A stretch of 64,000 nucleotides of DNA from Chalciporus piperatus (GCA_038093975.1 JBBPTG010000015.1:124001-188000); one strand, 5' to 3'; positions 22,215-34,967 are shown, counted from the first letter of the stretch. Numbers and translations are program-made. Notes: a model not told the origin generated them from the sequence alone.

Positions 22215-23989
22215 ATGATATCTGCATACCTGGTGTTCTTCACAATATGCGTGGGCGGTTTTCTTGCCAATGCCCAAGACCTAAGCGTACCCACAAGTTG
22301 GCAAGTAAGTGCACCAAATCAGGCTACAGCTACACGAACACATCTCCTCCCAGGGCACTACCTTGACAGCCTCGAATTCGCAACGCATCGCAACTGCGCA
22401 GGCCTGTTTGAATAGCCTATCAGTAGGTGCTGATCCAATTTCTGTGTCTGTCAACGGTACTTTCTACATGCTCCAGTTTTATGTAGCCTCTAACCAGTTC
22501 TGTAGGCATTGGATACTGGCAAATTGCGAATTTCCTATCTGCAATGGCCAACCTCGACTACTTCACGGGCTCTGATACATATCAACAAGTCGTTACCGAT
22601 ACGCTGGGCTCTGCGTTCAGCAAGTACCCAAACTTTGATCAATACGGATACAACGACGACGCCACGTGGGTGCCCTATTTCATCTCGCTCAAAATCTTCC
22701 AGGTGGTGGGCAACGGCTGCATATTATGGCTACCGCGCCTACGGTGACCTAAATCTTTTGAATTTTGCTATTGCCACGTGGCAACACGTCTCTAACTAGT
22801 CCGTTTCCTCTTGCTGGATTCCTCCTTGGAATAAATTAAACTATATCTAAACCACTGGCAGTGTCATCACACAGCAAGACATTACTTACGGAAGTCCTTA
22901 CAAGAATTTCACTATTCAGGGCACATGTGGTGGCGGTGGGCTTACCCCTGAATATCCCTGACCAATTTCTGACATAGAAAAGGCTCCATGCTGGGCGGCG
23001 TCTTTTGGGTAACTATGGTCCTTGTGTTGTGTCAGTGCCCCTGATCTTGGACGGTTATGCAGCGGCCCATATGGATGACGCAAGCGTGAACTCTATCACA
23101 ACTGGGTCAGTTATGCGCCGCTGATATGTCATTCACTCGCACTGATTCGTCTCGTCAGTCTCTACATGACGTGGGTTCAATGTTTCTGTGCGCTTTGGGG
23201 CTCGATGGACCATGCCTTTCCTATAGCCTCTCTGCTCTCCTCGGCGAAGCCACAGGCAACAGTACTTATATAGTTGCATCCCTCAACTCGGCGTACTGGA
23301 TCCCAGACACTAACATGAACTCGGATTACCTTGCTCTTGATACCATCAATGCACAAGACTGTAGCACCTCATCATCTACTTGGCTTTTTACTTATAACAC
23401 TGGAAAGTACCTCGAGGGGCTCAGCGTCTTGAACACTCTCCTTACCGATGCTACTTTGGCAAATTTGTAAGTGATACACTTTACTTCGGAGACGGTGCTC
23501 AAGAGACTTTGCTAGGATGGTGAACATGACTGCGGCTGCCACAAAAACAACCGCGTGGCAAGGTTCTAATGGTATAATCACTGAAGGTGGCAGGATAGCT
23601 AGCGACAATGACAGCGTTGGATTCAAATGTACGCCTACATCACGGTCTTGGAAATCCCAACATGCTGAGCGTACTTGTTACTAGCTGTCCTCATTCGCGG
23701 TCTGGCCGAACTCTGGTCTCGCAACCGGGGAAACAGCGCCCTTACGAACCTCATTCAAAGTTACACCAATGTCCAGGTAATCTTCCCGCTCTTCGACATC
23801 GGGCACCGGAAGCACACCCAACGGCGACACCTGTTTTAGTTTAATGCCCTCCTTAACCTTGCGTCAAACAGCAGCTCAGGCACTACGTGGTATTCCCCGG
23901 AATGGGCCGGTCCTCTCCCGACCTCTTTTACCCCGTGGGGTCAACTTGCTGCTTCTGATGTGTTGACATCTGTTGTCAAGGTCAGCTGA
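22215..23989 (+). CDS. GH76-like alpha-mannanase family protein, secreted
   Basis: Twelve exons fit: 22215-22304, 22354-22456, 22506-22665, 22703-22798, 22862-22935, 22984-23031, 23063-23105, 23159-23170, 23227-23466, 23516-23628, 23685-23776 and 23840-23989, 406 residues. A signal peptide ends near FLANAQ. GH76-like motifs are GIGYWQIANFLSAMANLDY, YGYNDDATWWATAAYYGYR with the catalytic-type Asp pair (115-116), FTIQGTCGG, GGVFW, LSALLGEATGNSTY and FTYNTGKYLEGL. GH76 enzymes cleave alpha-1,6-mannan or act on fungal wall mannoprotein and GPI glycans. Several introns are very short (37 nt at 22666, 31 nt at 23032); the 23032 junction is the weak point and could hide a frameshift. Confidence 0.75.
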
Positions 23990-26176
23990 AGTTGATGATG
24001 ACCAAAGTGACGCAGGTTTCGAACAGGATATCCTCTGGCAATCTTCCGGACTAAAATGTACCGGTAAATAGTTATTCGTCTGGATGTATTTTTTATGTCA
24101 AATCAATCCCCAGATATGATGATCACTGTTGAGATCGAGCCAACAATCACATATTTTCAAGGGCCCTACGCTTCGATTTCTCTCATGCATTCACCTTTGT
24201 ACAGTGGGGAGACGCAAACCTCTATACAACGGAAAGCGGATGTGTATATCTCCATCTGCACCTCTTGGCAGCTCTTGGCCCACGAAGAAAGAACCTCTTG
24301 AGGGAAGATGGAATAGGTCAGGTTAGCATATTCGTGTCCGGGTCTAGCGCGGGGAAGCTCTTCACAGCGCGGCGGCGGGCGGCCGTATGTAGTTCGCCCC
24401 AACTTGCCAAGTGCAAGTAAGGGGCAAGAACACCGCGTAGTGTTGTTCGGTTCCTGTAAGCCGGCATCAGAGCTAGATGTATTTGACGTGGTAATGAATA
24501 TCCTGGAAACAGCTTGGCTTGAGTCCACCGAGTACCTCTTTCGAGGTTCGCAGCTTCAAATGGAAAAGAACTTGCCTCATTTCCGTGCGGTGAACCGAAG
24601 GGTGAAGAGATGGTCATTTATTTTCTTCTTTGGATGGAAATCGATACCCCATCAAGTTGACTCAGATGGAGGTCCAACTTATGGCCCGTGGATTAGTCTC
24701 GGCAATCTATTGGGTCCCCCGTCTCAAGTTGAGTCTCCTGCCGGATGGGTACGATCGGACCGGCTTATGTGAAACGTCGAACAGTTGCTGCCTTGTGCGG
24801 GGTTCTTCGAATTTCGAAGCTCCAGGCCTCCTTGGATCCCCTCATAAACTTCCGACATCATGCTAGCCAGGAGATCAGAATCCTGTGGGCATGAACTCCA
24901 GAACAATCCTCAAAAACTGCTGGAAGGGTGATTCGGACCATTCAGGTAGCATTAATGATTCGGAGACTTTCAGTCCCTTGTTTACACGTTCGACCTCGGC
25001 TTGCTTCCTGGCGATGGCATTTTTGCCATGTTAGTCTCCGGTACGACCTTCCCTCCATTTCGCGTTTCACCGCTTGGTCGGCCTCCGGGTCTTCGGCCCC
25101 CGGACTATTTTGGTGGTCTCTGAAGTATCTACTACTCCTCGTGCGTCATGTGCCATGTCGCAACCACGTGGTTGCTTGAGGTACTGCAGATCTGTGTTTC
25201 AGTACTAACTGGCCTTTAGTACCACAAGGGGCGTTCTTTGCACGCGATCATTTCTGACGCTTTAAGGGATGATTCAATCACTCCTGGCATGTGACCCCTC
25301 ACGCCGTCAAAACTGTCGAAGCACGGCAGTATACTGCCGCAAGCAATGGCGTGTATGTCATCCCTTGTTAAATGTTTCTGCCAGTATGCTAATTGTCAGT
25401 CATCTCTCTGGCGGCCATTCGGAAACGTTTTCCGGCTAGCGTTGCCTGATCCCATCGTCGCAACGACACAAATCAATTCTGTTTTGCCAGCGGTAAGTGT
25501 TTATGGGTCCACTATCATTTCATGACAGCTGATAGCGACTCGGATCCGTGGGGTGACAACGAGCGTCTTCGGAGCCCAGCCTTGAGTTGTGCGATGCTCA
25601 GAAGGGTTGAAGTTGGCCAAGGTGGACACTTCCCTAGCGTAGACGATACGACGGAACTGAACTGATACTCGGGTGATATCATTCATCTTTCGTTCTATCA
25701 ATTTGAATGACCCATGCGTAACTTTGGTCGGCGTTTTGGTCTCATCCGGGAGGCTCGGGCCGCACTCATCCCCGGCCCGTGATTCTATAACGTAGCAGAT
25801 GTTTGGAAGGCACTCAAAACCCAGGAGGAAGTCTTCTAAGCAACGGCTACTGGCAGGTTAATAATTTGTTGTAATAGGAACTATCCTTAGCGTCACGAAG
25901 AGTTTCACTGCCGAAGGTCCATGATCTAATGAATGGTCGAGAAAAAACATATTTCCTCGTTCACCACGTCCGGAACTTCATATGGATTTCTTCTGTATTT
26001 GGTGTGTCAATGACGGCGTCACACCGGTACTTATGGAAAGTAAGTACGAAGTAAGAATGTACGTCAAAAGGGAGATGAACGTTGTGCCGCCGGTCGAGTC
26101 TTATCTGATATGAAACAAGTTACAAGTCCCTTTTCGTCCACTCATGCGAATGACAAAGACATTCAATACATTCGGA
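23990..26176. other. 2.2-kb region without an intact gene
   Basis: Short frames on both strands are crowded here but none carries a family motif I can name. One plus-strand stretch near 24168-24235 looks protein-like (FSHAFTFVQWGDANLY) yet soon ends, and another near 24950-25130 is also isolated. The impression is of eroded coding sequence between the GH76-like gene and the reductase gene. I cannot identify a source gene. Confidence 0.4.
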
Positions 26177-27425
26177 CTATCGGCCCATCCAACCCTGTTG
26201 TTTATCATGAGCGCTTCATTTGATGGCTAACAATAGGCGACTTACACCGTCCACAACCACCAGCTCTCCACAGACATACTGACTTGCGCTGCTCGCGAGG
26301 AAAACGACAGGCCCAGCAAAATCCTGGGGTTGACCCCACCTTCCGGCGGGTATTCGCTCAGTGATCTGCCTGAGTCGCGTTGGGTCTGCTAACAGCCGCT
26401 CGTTCCTGAGAAGGGGAACCGTTGAGCAAAAAGGCAATCACCCCGTATACGAGAGTGGCAAGATAAGGACGGCTGCTGCAGAACAAAGAACCCCAATTTC
26501 CCTCGGCCTGAGAACCGGCTGGAAATGTGCGTCACGGGACTATCCGACAATGCCTCCGTGCAAGATAAATGTACCAAAGATAACGGGGGAAGCTCACATG
26601 TCGGTGGTGATATAACCTGGACAAATACCGTTGACTTGAACATTGTGTTGGCTCCATTCGTTGCTGAGAGCTTTGGTGAGCTGCCCAAGTGCCCCCTTTG
26701 CCGCAGCGTATGCTGGGACTGTCAAACCGCCTTGGAAGGTCATGAGCGAACAGAAGTTAATTATTTTTCCCCTCCGGAGAGGGACCATGTGACGTCCCGC
26801 TGCCTGTGCAAGCAGCCAGACCGCCTTGAGGTTTACATTCAACACCTAAGAGGCAATTGGTCAAAACAGGGTTCAGGAATTTGATCAGATGAGAGGGAAC
26901 AGGAACCAGGAATTAGCGTGGTGCTAATGTAAAGAGATAACCTACATCGTCCCAGTCTGCCTCTGAGAAATCGACGCTTGGCGATCTCCGCTGTATACCG
27001 GCGCAATTGACGAGGACGTGAATGTTTCCGCCCATGGCCTCGAGTGCTTTTGGGAAGAGTTCTCGAACTGCGCCCAGGTCGGCTAGATCACAGTAGACGA
27101 TCTTGGCATCCCCCCCAAAAGCACGAATGGCGTTTGCGGTCTCCATGTTCGGCTCAGAGCCCGGGGAGGGTTCTCGCTGGACGAGACAAATGGAAGCTCC
27201 GGCTTGGGCCAAGGCAATGGCACACGCAGCTCCTATACCTATATTGACATATTGTTTGAGGGCATCGCATTCAATATACGACGATGTGGATCGGTCATCG
27301 TTTAGGAAGAAGTGGTTTTACTTCTAGGCAATAAGTACGTTACCTCTAGTAGCTCCGGTGATGAGAACATTCTGGCCGGATAGATTGAACAGCTGAGAGG
27401 ACGGTACGGCGGGTGTGGGATCCAT
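26177..27425 (-). CDS. Short-chain dehydrogenase, 2-deoxy-D-gluconate 3-dehydrogenase (KduD)-like
   Basis: Five exons on the minus strand: 27425-27344, 27238-26946, 26845-26598, 26405-26246 and 26194-26177, giving 266 residues. The last exon is 18 nt and encodes GWMGR after a glycine, the expected KduD ending. Rossmann motif TGATRGIG (residues about 23-30), NCAGIQRR, Ser158, Tyr171 and Lys175 (AYAAAKG), and [10 protein letters not shown] identify a classical [24 protein letters not shown] completes the resemblance to 2-deoxy-D-gluconate/2-keto-3-deoxygluconate dehydrogenases, which interconvert hydroxyl and keto sugar acids using NAD(H). The third intron (192 nt) is longer than its neighbours. 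The gene diverges from a polyol dehydrogenase. Confidence 0.88.
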
Positions 27426-27903
27426 GACGCGCGCTAACGAAGGGGAACTCGTTCACCTGGAAGTACTTTTATTCTCGCAAGCTCCCGTCGACAGGAGTAC
27501 CAAGTTGGCTGATTTACCCCATGATCGGCAGATAAGGGCCGACGTTCCGGCAAGGTCGATCCATTACAAAGAAAAGAAATGACAAAAAATGGAGGAAATA
27601 TAGCGAATTGAGAAATCGGTAAATGAGGAAGTGTATCCAAAAGAGGATATAATATGAAAACGAGGACTTCAAATCGGGTGTTGGTGTGACGGCAGCATGA
27701 CGGGTGTGACTGGCTGAGATAATGCACGTTTGGGGTTTATGTCATCGTTAGATAGGCTCGGACTCCGGACCGGCCAAGTATGTCCCGTTTGAGCAACGAT
27801 CGTTTCGTACCGAGGTCTCCTCACGGGGCTCGTAACTCCTTCAAACTTTATAAGACTATCTCAATGCCCCTACTTTGCATCTTCGCTTCCCCCTCCTCCC
27901 GCG
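27426..27903. promoter_or_regulatory. Divergent promoter region between reductase and polyol dehydrogenase
   Basis: These 478 bp separate two divergent carbohydrate oxidoreductase start codons and contain no gene. Likely core elements are the tataatatg stretch at about 27648 and actttataaga at about 27845, about 58 bp before ATG 27904. Co-regulation is inferred only from the arrangement. Confidence 0.45.
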
Positions 27904-29191
27904 ATGTCTCCCGCACAAATACATACACAACGAGCCGCTGTTTTACACGGCGCAAAGGATCTCCATGTCGAAGACCGCCCCATCTGGCCGCCCCAGTATA
28001 ACCAAGCCCAGGTTGCTGTACGAGCAACTGGTCTGTGTGGAAGTGACCGTGCGTGTCGCCCTCTCACATACGTATACCCATGCTCACCATAACCCTGCAG
28101 TGCACTACTACCTTGAAGGTCGCAATGGCGACTTCGCCCTTCAAGCCCCCCTCGTTCTCGGTCATGAGTCCGCGGGTGTGATCGTCTCAGTCGGTCCAGG
28201 AGTCCAAAACCTTGTTCCTGGTCAACGGGTGGCTATCGAGGCTGGAGTCATGTGCAAGGAGTGCGACTACTGCGACGCTGGTCGCTACAACCTCTGCAAA
28301 GGCATGCGCTTCGCCAGCAGTGCCAAGACCTTCCCCCATCTCGATGGCACGCTGCAAGACCGTATGAATCATCCCGCACACGTTCTTCATCCGTGAGTCG
28401 TGGACTTGTCATACGCCTTTACTCTCCTCACTTTCTTCCTAGACTACCCGATAACTGCAGCTTCGAGCAAGCAGCATTGGCAGAGCCGCTTTCTGTCTTG
28501 ATACATGCTGCTAGACGCGCTGGCCTTCACAAGGGCCAACGCATCCTCGTCTTCGGCGTTGGTGCCATTGGGGTTCTTGCATGCGCCCTCGCGAAAGCAT
28601 ACGGTGCTTCCCAAGTGGTAGCCATCGATATCAACCAACAACGGTTGGACTTCGCCAAGGACAATGGCTTTGCCTCGCAAATACATTGTTTGCCCATGGC
28701 CGAGCGGGCCACATCGTTCGAGGAACAACTCCGACGTGCCAAAGAAAACGTGTCTAAGGCCCTCGAGGCTTTCGGAACACCAGACGGGTTCGACATCGTG
28801 TTCGAGTGCACTGGTGCCGAACCATGTATTCAGATGGCAATACACGTAAGTGGTGATAGTCTTTGATCGGCGAGAACCCAACCCTTATCCCTGGTATCAA
28901 CAGGCCGCAATAACAGGTGGTAAAGTTATGCTCGTCGGGATGGGCTCCCGTAATGTCATGCTCCCCCTCTCGGCTGCTGCCTTGCGGGAAGTCGACATCC
29001 AGGGCTCTTTCCGATATGCCAACACGTACCCCGATGCAATTTCACTACTAGGCTCTGGCGAGTTGGACAACATCGAAAAGTTGATCACGCACCGCATAAA
29101 CCTACAAGACACAGCTCACGCCTTCGAGCTCCTAGCTCGCGGGAAAGACGAGGATGGCAACATGGTCATCAAAGTCATGATCAGTCCATGA
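27904..29191 (+). CDS. Zinc-dependent polyol (sorbitol/xylitol-type) dehydrogenase
   Basis: Four exons: 27904-28048, 28101-28392, 28443-28845 and 28904-29191, 375 residues, normal for medium-chain dehydrogenases. Catalytic zinc ligands are Cys45 (GLCGSD), His70 and Glu71 (GHESAG). A full structural zinc lobe is present with Cys100, Cys103, Cys106 and Cys114 (CKECDYC...YNLC). The Rossmann motif is GVGAIGVLACALAKAYGA followed by VVAID, where the Asp favours NAD+. The order AEPLSVLIHAARRAG and FRYANTYPDAISLL are typical of sorbitol, xylitol or L-arabinitol dehydrogenases, which oxidise polyols to ketoses. The exact substrate cannot be fixed. It diverges from the KduD-like reductase. Confidence 0.88.
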
Positions 29192-31436
29192 GACCATCTT
29201 TCAAAATACCCCTCATCTCTTTAGTACAATACGGAGCGGCACGATTGTAATCTTATTCCAAGCATCTCAGGGTACAGCATCATATTATTCTTTTTAGCCT
29301 GCGCCACTTTGTAACTTTACCCGCGCACACCACCTAAGCAATCTTTGATGACAATGACACGTTCTTGCTTGCACTATCCATTTCCTCAGGGTGTGATCCG
29401 AGGGGACTACTCAGATCAAATCATCATTCTACCATCCTACCTTCAACCAGCCTCGACCCTATCTTCGTCCTATAGGTGGGACAGTCAAACATATGTGCTA
29501 AGTGGTGATGGAGTCCCCTTTCTCCTGGGCCTGCCCAATTACATAGCTGAAGCCCTCGCACGTGTGCATATCCCCTCAACCGACCACGACGTATGAAGAC
29601 GCCAGGCGCAGGTCTAAGCCACCCCTTCTCCCGCGAAGATGATGACCAACACTTACCTTGACAGATTCCAGTCGGGAGGGCAGGACCTTCCATAAATTTG
29701 GGAATTCGTTGAACATGACCTATAATTGTAGAGGTATAACATCTGATGCGACCTCCGCACTTCCAAAAATAAACTGGTTGTCCGTGGAAGAGAAGGGTCC
29801 CGCATGAGAGAGTGGAATCCGAAGGCCTGCGGGGCGTGACACCGGAAAATACGGGCGATCGAGCGCACGATGTCAAATGTCAGGGAAAAAAAAGACATTT
29901 TTGACGCGGTCCGCTTAAATAAGCATCCGCCGGGATGATATCTGACAGACCATTCCGCACACACCTTTATTTCTAACGGAGTCCAACCGGGACGGTCGAG
30001 CGAGGGCATGCGAAGTCTATCATTACTTGCGGGAGGATGAAGAGAGGGTGTGAAAAGATACCTGAGAAGAGGGTCCTGAAGTGTCCTCTAGGAAGTCTCG
30101 TGATGGGGACTCGCGCAAAAGTACGGAAAGTTCAATGAGATTGTCAACGATGACCGATGACCGTGACTGCAGAGGCCCGTCACGCGTCGTGCGCAGTGAC
30201 AACGTTTGGGTCGGGAGTAGCTTCGATCAGCCCAGATGATTTGCAGTGCGGGAAGAACGGGTGAACCAGAGCCGAACAACGGAAACCGAAGGCACGGGGA
30301 AAGATGTTCCATAGGATATTTGCATTGAAAAGTTATCTTTGTACGCTCCAGGGAGCGGAGGCAAGTAACGTGTACGAGCGTGTACGCCTAGACGGGAACT
30401 ATATCGGACCCTCTGCTGCCCCGAGGGTGGTTGACAGCACTCATCCTTCGACCCATGACCACGGTCAGGGGGTACCTTGTCAAAGTCAGCTGGCGGTCAA
30501 TTGGGTGCTGTATCAGCCCACTGACGGGACAGTAATCACTAGTAATCATCGTGAAAAAAAGTTCAATTTCATTGATCGAGAGACGGCCGATGGTCGGGAG
30601 CGTGTTGTGGGCGTTTGGTCATCGGACGATGACCGGTGTGCATTCCATTCACGGTACCTATCTCGTTCGTCTGAGGTTGTGACGCCCCTTCTCATACAAT
30701 CCAAATTCATTGTTGTGGGTGCTTCATCAAATCAAGTCAGGGGACTCGATTAATGCCCTTGCGATGCAAGGGTGCTATTCGCCCTTTAAGTGTTAAGTAT
30801 TACCGGGACGACCCAGGGTCGCATGTACCTCTGACAATCTATAATTCCAAAGCAATCAGCAAGATTCAACGGAGCAAATCCAAGAGGGAAGGGGTAAACG
30901 CTCGAGTTCCAGGAACGCCTATTTTGCCACAGGTCAACGTTGCCCGGATCTTCAGCCCTGATATTTCCCTCTTGAACAAGTTCCTGGTACCTTAGCCTCG
31001 ACTTCACGGGCCCGTAAGTATGGAAATACATTGGGTCTGGGGCACTGGATTAGAACCCTACCGTTGTCTTCCGCGGTAAGCGACAGTGTCCTGGGCTCGA
31101 GTCTTGCTTCACCTTGCCCTCGTGAAAGAACCACCCAGAGACAGGAATGAATAGGCTCAAAAGCAGCTCTCCGTATCTCACCTGATTCGAAGGGGGCAAA
31201 GCAAAGCAAAGGATGTCGCAGAAGAGCCAATTTTTCCTAAGGCAAAAGAATCAGATACTTCAAGTGGAAACATGGCTGCGAACGCGCGAGACAGCAGACA
31301 ATTTGGACACATGACTTCTGAACGCGTCTTCGAGGTGAGTTGATGAATCAAGATAGATTAAGGGATCTAGTAAGTGATACAGCTAATATACAACAGCACC
31401 TGCGCGGCCTAAATATGTGATAAAAGAGTAACCCGC
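29192..31436. other. 2.2-kb region without an intact gene
   Basis: No frame on either strand shows a recognisable domain, splice pattern or signal peptide. The longest plus-strand frame (30304-30753) has no motif and lacks a plausible extension. The histone H2B 3' end lies at 31437. There are no terminal repeats or transposase motifs visible, so I do not call a mobile element. Confidence 0.4.
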
Positions 31437-32016
31437 TTATTTGGGAGTGGATGTAGAGAACTGCAGAAAATGATGAGCGCGGATTCTGAAAGAGAAGGCT
31501 ACTAGTACGTACCTTGGTAACACTCTTGGTACCTTCAGAAATGGCGTGCTTGGCAAGCTCACCAGGAAGGATAAGGCGAACCGCCGTTTGAATTTCTCGC
31601 GACGCGATGGTGGATTTTTTCGAGTAGGAAGCAAGTTCTGCCGAAGCCGATCAGCCCTGCAGGAGCTATTGGGGAGAAAATCGGCTCACTAGATGCCTCA
31701 GTAGCTATGCGCTCGAAAATGTCGTTGACAAAGGAGTTAAGGATGGCCATAGCCTTGTTGGATATACCGGTATCAGGGTGCACCTGCCTCAGCACTAGGA
31801 AAAAAGTGTAAGAAGTCGTAAATGGTCGAGATATAAGTACACACCCTTGTAGATGTAAGAGGAGTAAGTCTCCTTGCGGACCTTGCGTCTCTTTTTCTTC
31901 TCGCCGTCAGCTGGAGTGGCACTGCCTGAAGTCTTTGTGGCTTTTTTCGCAGCCTTGGCAGAGGCAGGTGTCTTGGCGGGGGCCTTGGAAGCAGTGGAAG
32001 GAGGAGCGGCGACCAT
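31437..32016 (-). CDS. Histone H2B (pair 2)
   Basis: Four exons on the minus strand: 32016-31845, 31794-31690, 31637-31513 and 31460-31437, 141 residues. It has the H2B fold with [63 protein letters not shown] and [19 protein letters not shown]. The final exon encodes FSTSTPK, close to the usual H2B C-terminus. Exons 2 and 3 have the same lengths and phases as in the copy at 10792-11388, so the two genes come from a duplication that kept introns. It diverges from the canonical H2A at 32318. Confidence 0.94.
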
Positions 32017-32317
32017 TGTGAGATTGGTAGAGGTAGTTGGTTGACGAGGGGACTTTTCGCTGACAGAGGAATATGTGCACTGATCTTCACGAGTGTCGCT
32101 GTATATACCTCCTGTGACGCGTATGGTCGTGTTTGGCACCACACATCAGACGCGTCGCGCGTTTGTTGATCTGCAAACCTTATTTCGTGGTCTCCCTCGG
32201 ATATGTATAAATACCACCGGACGTCTTTCCGATGCCCACATATCCACCCCCTCGTCGCTGCAAACGTCTTCTCAGTCCACACAAACCACCTGATTCTCCA
32301 TCACTACTTGAATCGAA
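32017..32317. promoter_or_regulatory. Bidirectional histone H2B/H2A promoter (pair 2)
   Basis: These 301 bp lie between the divergent start codons. A gtatatac box at 32101-32108 faces H2B and tataaata at 32206-32213 faces H2A. CGCGTTTGTTGATC at 32158-32171 is the exact reverse complement of the 14-bp element at 10620-10633 in the first histone promoter. In both promoters the GATCAACAAACGCG strand reads toward H2B. A gacgcgt(c)gcg run adjoins it in both. Confidence 0.72.
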
Positions 32318-32834
<517 letters not shown>

Positions 32835-33175
32835 GTCTTGTTTTCTTCTTAGATTATTTTCTTTTCTATCGTGTAGGATGTACTGTACTCTATTACTTAT
32901 TTGTTTCCTTTCAATCCATGCCTGCGTTGTCAGCGAATCAAACTCTCCTCCCATCATAAGTGACGGTAGCCTGCGTCCGCATCTTTCTGAATCTGATATT
33001 GATGATGCTGATACCCGACGCGAAATACAGGGTCACGTGCAGTGCATCTGTCGTACCATTTTTAACTTTCTTTAACTACCCCCAAACTTCTCTACTGCTC
33101 GTTTCAACACAGTGAACAGGACAGGATCCTCCTGCACCCATTGTACAAGTTGGGAGCCATTCTTGACGACATTCG
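32835..33175. other. Intergenic, no supported gene
   Basis: This 341-bp gap between H2A and ERG2 should contain the H2A 3' end and the ERG2 promoter. No coding signal is visible. Confidence 0.5.
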
Positions 33176-34003
33176 ATGGCCAAATCACGTTCCACATCCC
33201 AAGGACCAAAGCCAACCGCGTCCCCGCAAAGCTGTTACAAAAAATGGACCTTGCGAGCAGTGTTCTTGGGTGTTTTCCTTGTGATATGCAGCTGGTTGGA
33301 CACAATCAAGGTGAGGAAGCACCCTTTTTGGAGTTCTACCTTGACTTGACCGGTCTGTCTCAGCACCAGTGGTACGTCTTTGACCCACCATTCCTACACC
33401 AACTCGCTCGAGATGCCATTGCCGCGTCTCCCGACAACCTCGACGGGATGATTCAACATATCGTCGCCAACCTCACTTCCACATACCCCTCCAATCAAAT
33501 ATCACTCAACACCGACTCCTCTGAATGGGTGTTCAACAACGCTGGAGGTGCCATGGGTGCGATGTACATTATCCACGCGTCCATTACCGAATATCTCATC
33601 ATTTTCGGCACCCCTCTCGGTACCGAGGGTCACACTGGTCTGCACACTGCGGACGATTACTTCCACATTCTCGTTGGTGAGCAGTGGGCGTTCAGACCAG
33701 GTGCTCTCGAGATGGAAAGATATGGACCTGGAGATGTCCACCTCTTACCCCGTGGAACTGCGAAACAGTACAAGATGCACGAGGGTTGCTTCGCAATGGA
33801 GTACGCTCGAGGTAATGTTTTGGCTCTTCTGGGGTCGATGTCCAATACTGATGTGCGTTTTCGTTCAAGGCTGGATTCCTCTTATGTTGCCGTTTGGACT
33901 TGCCGATACGTTGACGTCGACGCTTGACGTTCCGACGTTTTATCACACCACGCTTATCACGGGCCGTGAAATGATCAAGAACCTCCTTATTGGAAAGATT
34001 TGA
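33176..34003 (+). CDS. ERG2: C-8 sterol isomerase
   Basis: Three exons: 33176-33310, 33370-33811 and 33870-34003, 236 residues, close to yeast Erg2 (222). ATG 33176 gives a basic start followed by a membrane anchor ([14 protein letters not shown], residues about 26-39). The conserved core is [38 protein letters not shown] and [13 protein letters not shown]. The end is [17 protein letters not shown] and [15 protein letters not shown]. Erg2 moves the double bond of fecosterol from C8 to C7 to give episterol in the ER, a step of ergosterol synthesis and a target of morpholine fungicides. It is the fungal relative of the animal sigma-1 receptor. Confidence 0.95.
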
Positions 34004-34967
34004 AGCGAGGTTTTGTGCTTGCCGCCAGCTTCCTTAGATTATACCCACCCTCTCGAATAGAATGTCCCAGTTATCTATCTCTAATGATATAATGCTTCCT
34101 TCAAGCTGCTCTCGCAACCATATCTTGATCCGACCGGGGGCAAATGAATTATTGCCGTCTACAAAGTAATCGTGTGATCGACGGTCGTATTTCGCGCAAG
34201 TAGTCCGTTTACTCGTTTAGGATCTTTAGGGCCCACTGCACCCCCTTACCCTGGGGACTCGAAAGCCTCCTCAATAACTAAACAGCGGATCTACACGCTT
34301 CTGGAAATTGGAATGGGAAGACTCGCCCTGCACCTCCCTGCACCCACTGCCTCAGTGATCATTGTGATGGTCTTGGGACCAAGGTGACATAAGCAAGCAT
34401 AAGCAGCATCCGTTCATTGATTGCTGGCGCACATCATGATGCAGGGTGGAGTCGCCGCGCTCAGTCTTTTCGTAAGAATTGGGTATACTGGCCCGTATGG
34501 ATGACATTGGATATGTCTAACAAATGAGTACCATTGCTCCACATGGCGATACAACGTTGGAGTTGCTATTACACGCAGTTACGATCAGTACACGAGGCTG
34601 ATACACTCGCCGCTGTGGAAGACGATGAGCGGAGTGGTTATGTAACTGCCCCATAAAAGGAAGATGACGTCTGACGTAGGGTGGCGCTGGTGTGTACCCT
34701 GTTTTCGTCGCTGTGGAGCTCATCCGTGTAAATGAACGAGTCGCTTCTTCTCTCCCTGCTCTGTCCGACTCGTCTCTCTGTCCGACTCTGACTAGTATTC
34801 CTTTTCTAGGGTCACCCTCTCTCTTGACCGAGCAGACTTACACCCAGAGTCTCGCCCGCTCGCCCTCAACCTCGGAACCAACACATACCCAAAACTAATC
34901 ACAATCCATCCGCATCGGTCTGTATTTCCTTAACCCGTATCGTTCTAGCCAACCTGGCGTCCGAGTA
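34004..34967. other. Intergenic, no supported gene
   Basis: This 964-bp gap leads to the large RNA-binding protein gene. The last 250 bp are pyrimidine-rich, with a repeated ctctgtccgact near 34760-34790, consistent with a promoter and 5' leader of a strongly expressed fungal gene. No coding signal otherwise. Confidence 0.5.

Noticed and set aside
30304..30753. 149-codon open frame on the plus strand
   Set aside because: No recognisable motif, no splice extension, and it lies in a region without other coding character.
31040..31130. tRNA-like GGCTCGAGTC segment
   Set aside because: I could not fold an acceptor stem, anticodon arm and T-arm around it, so no tRNA is called.
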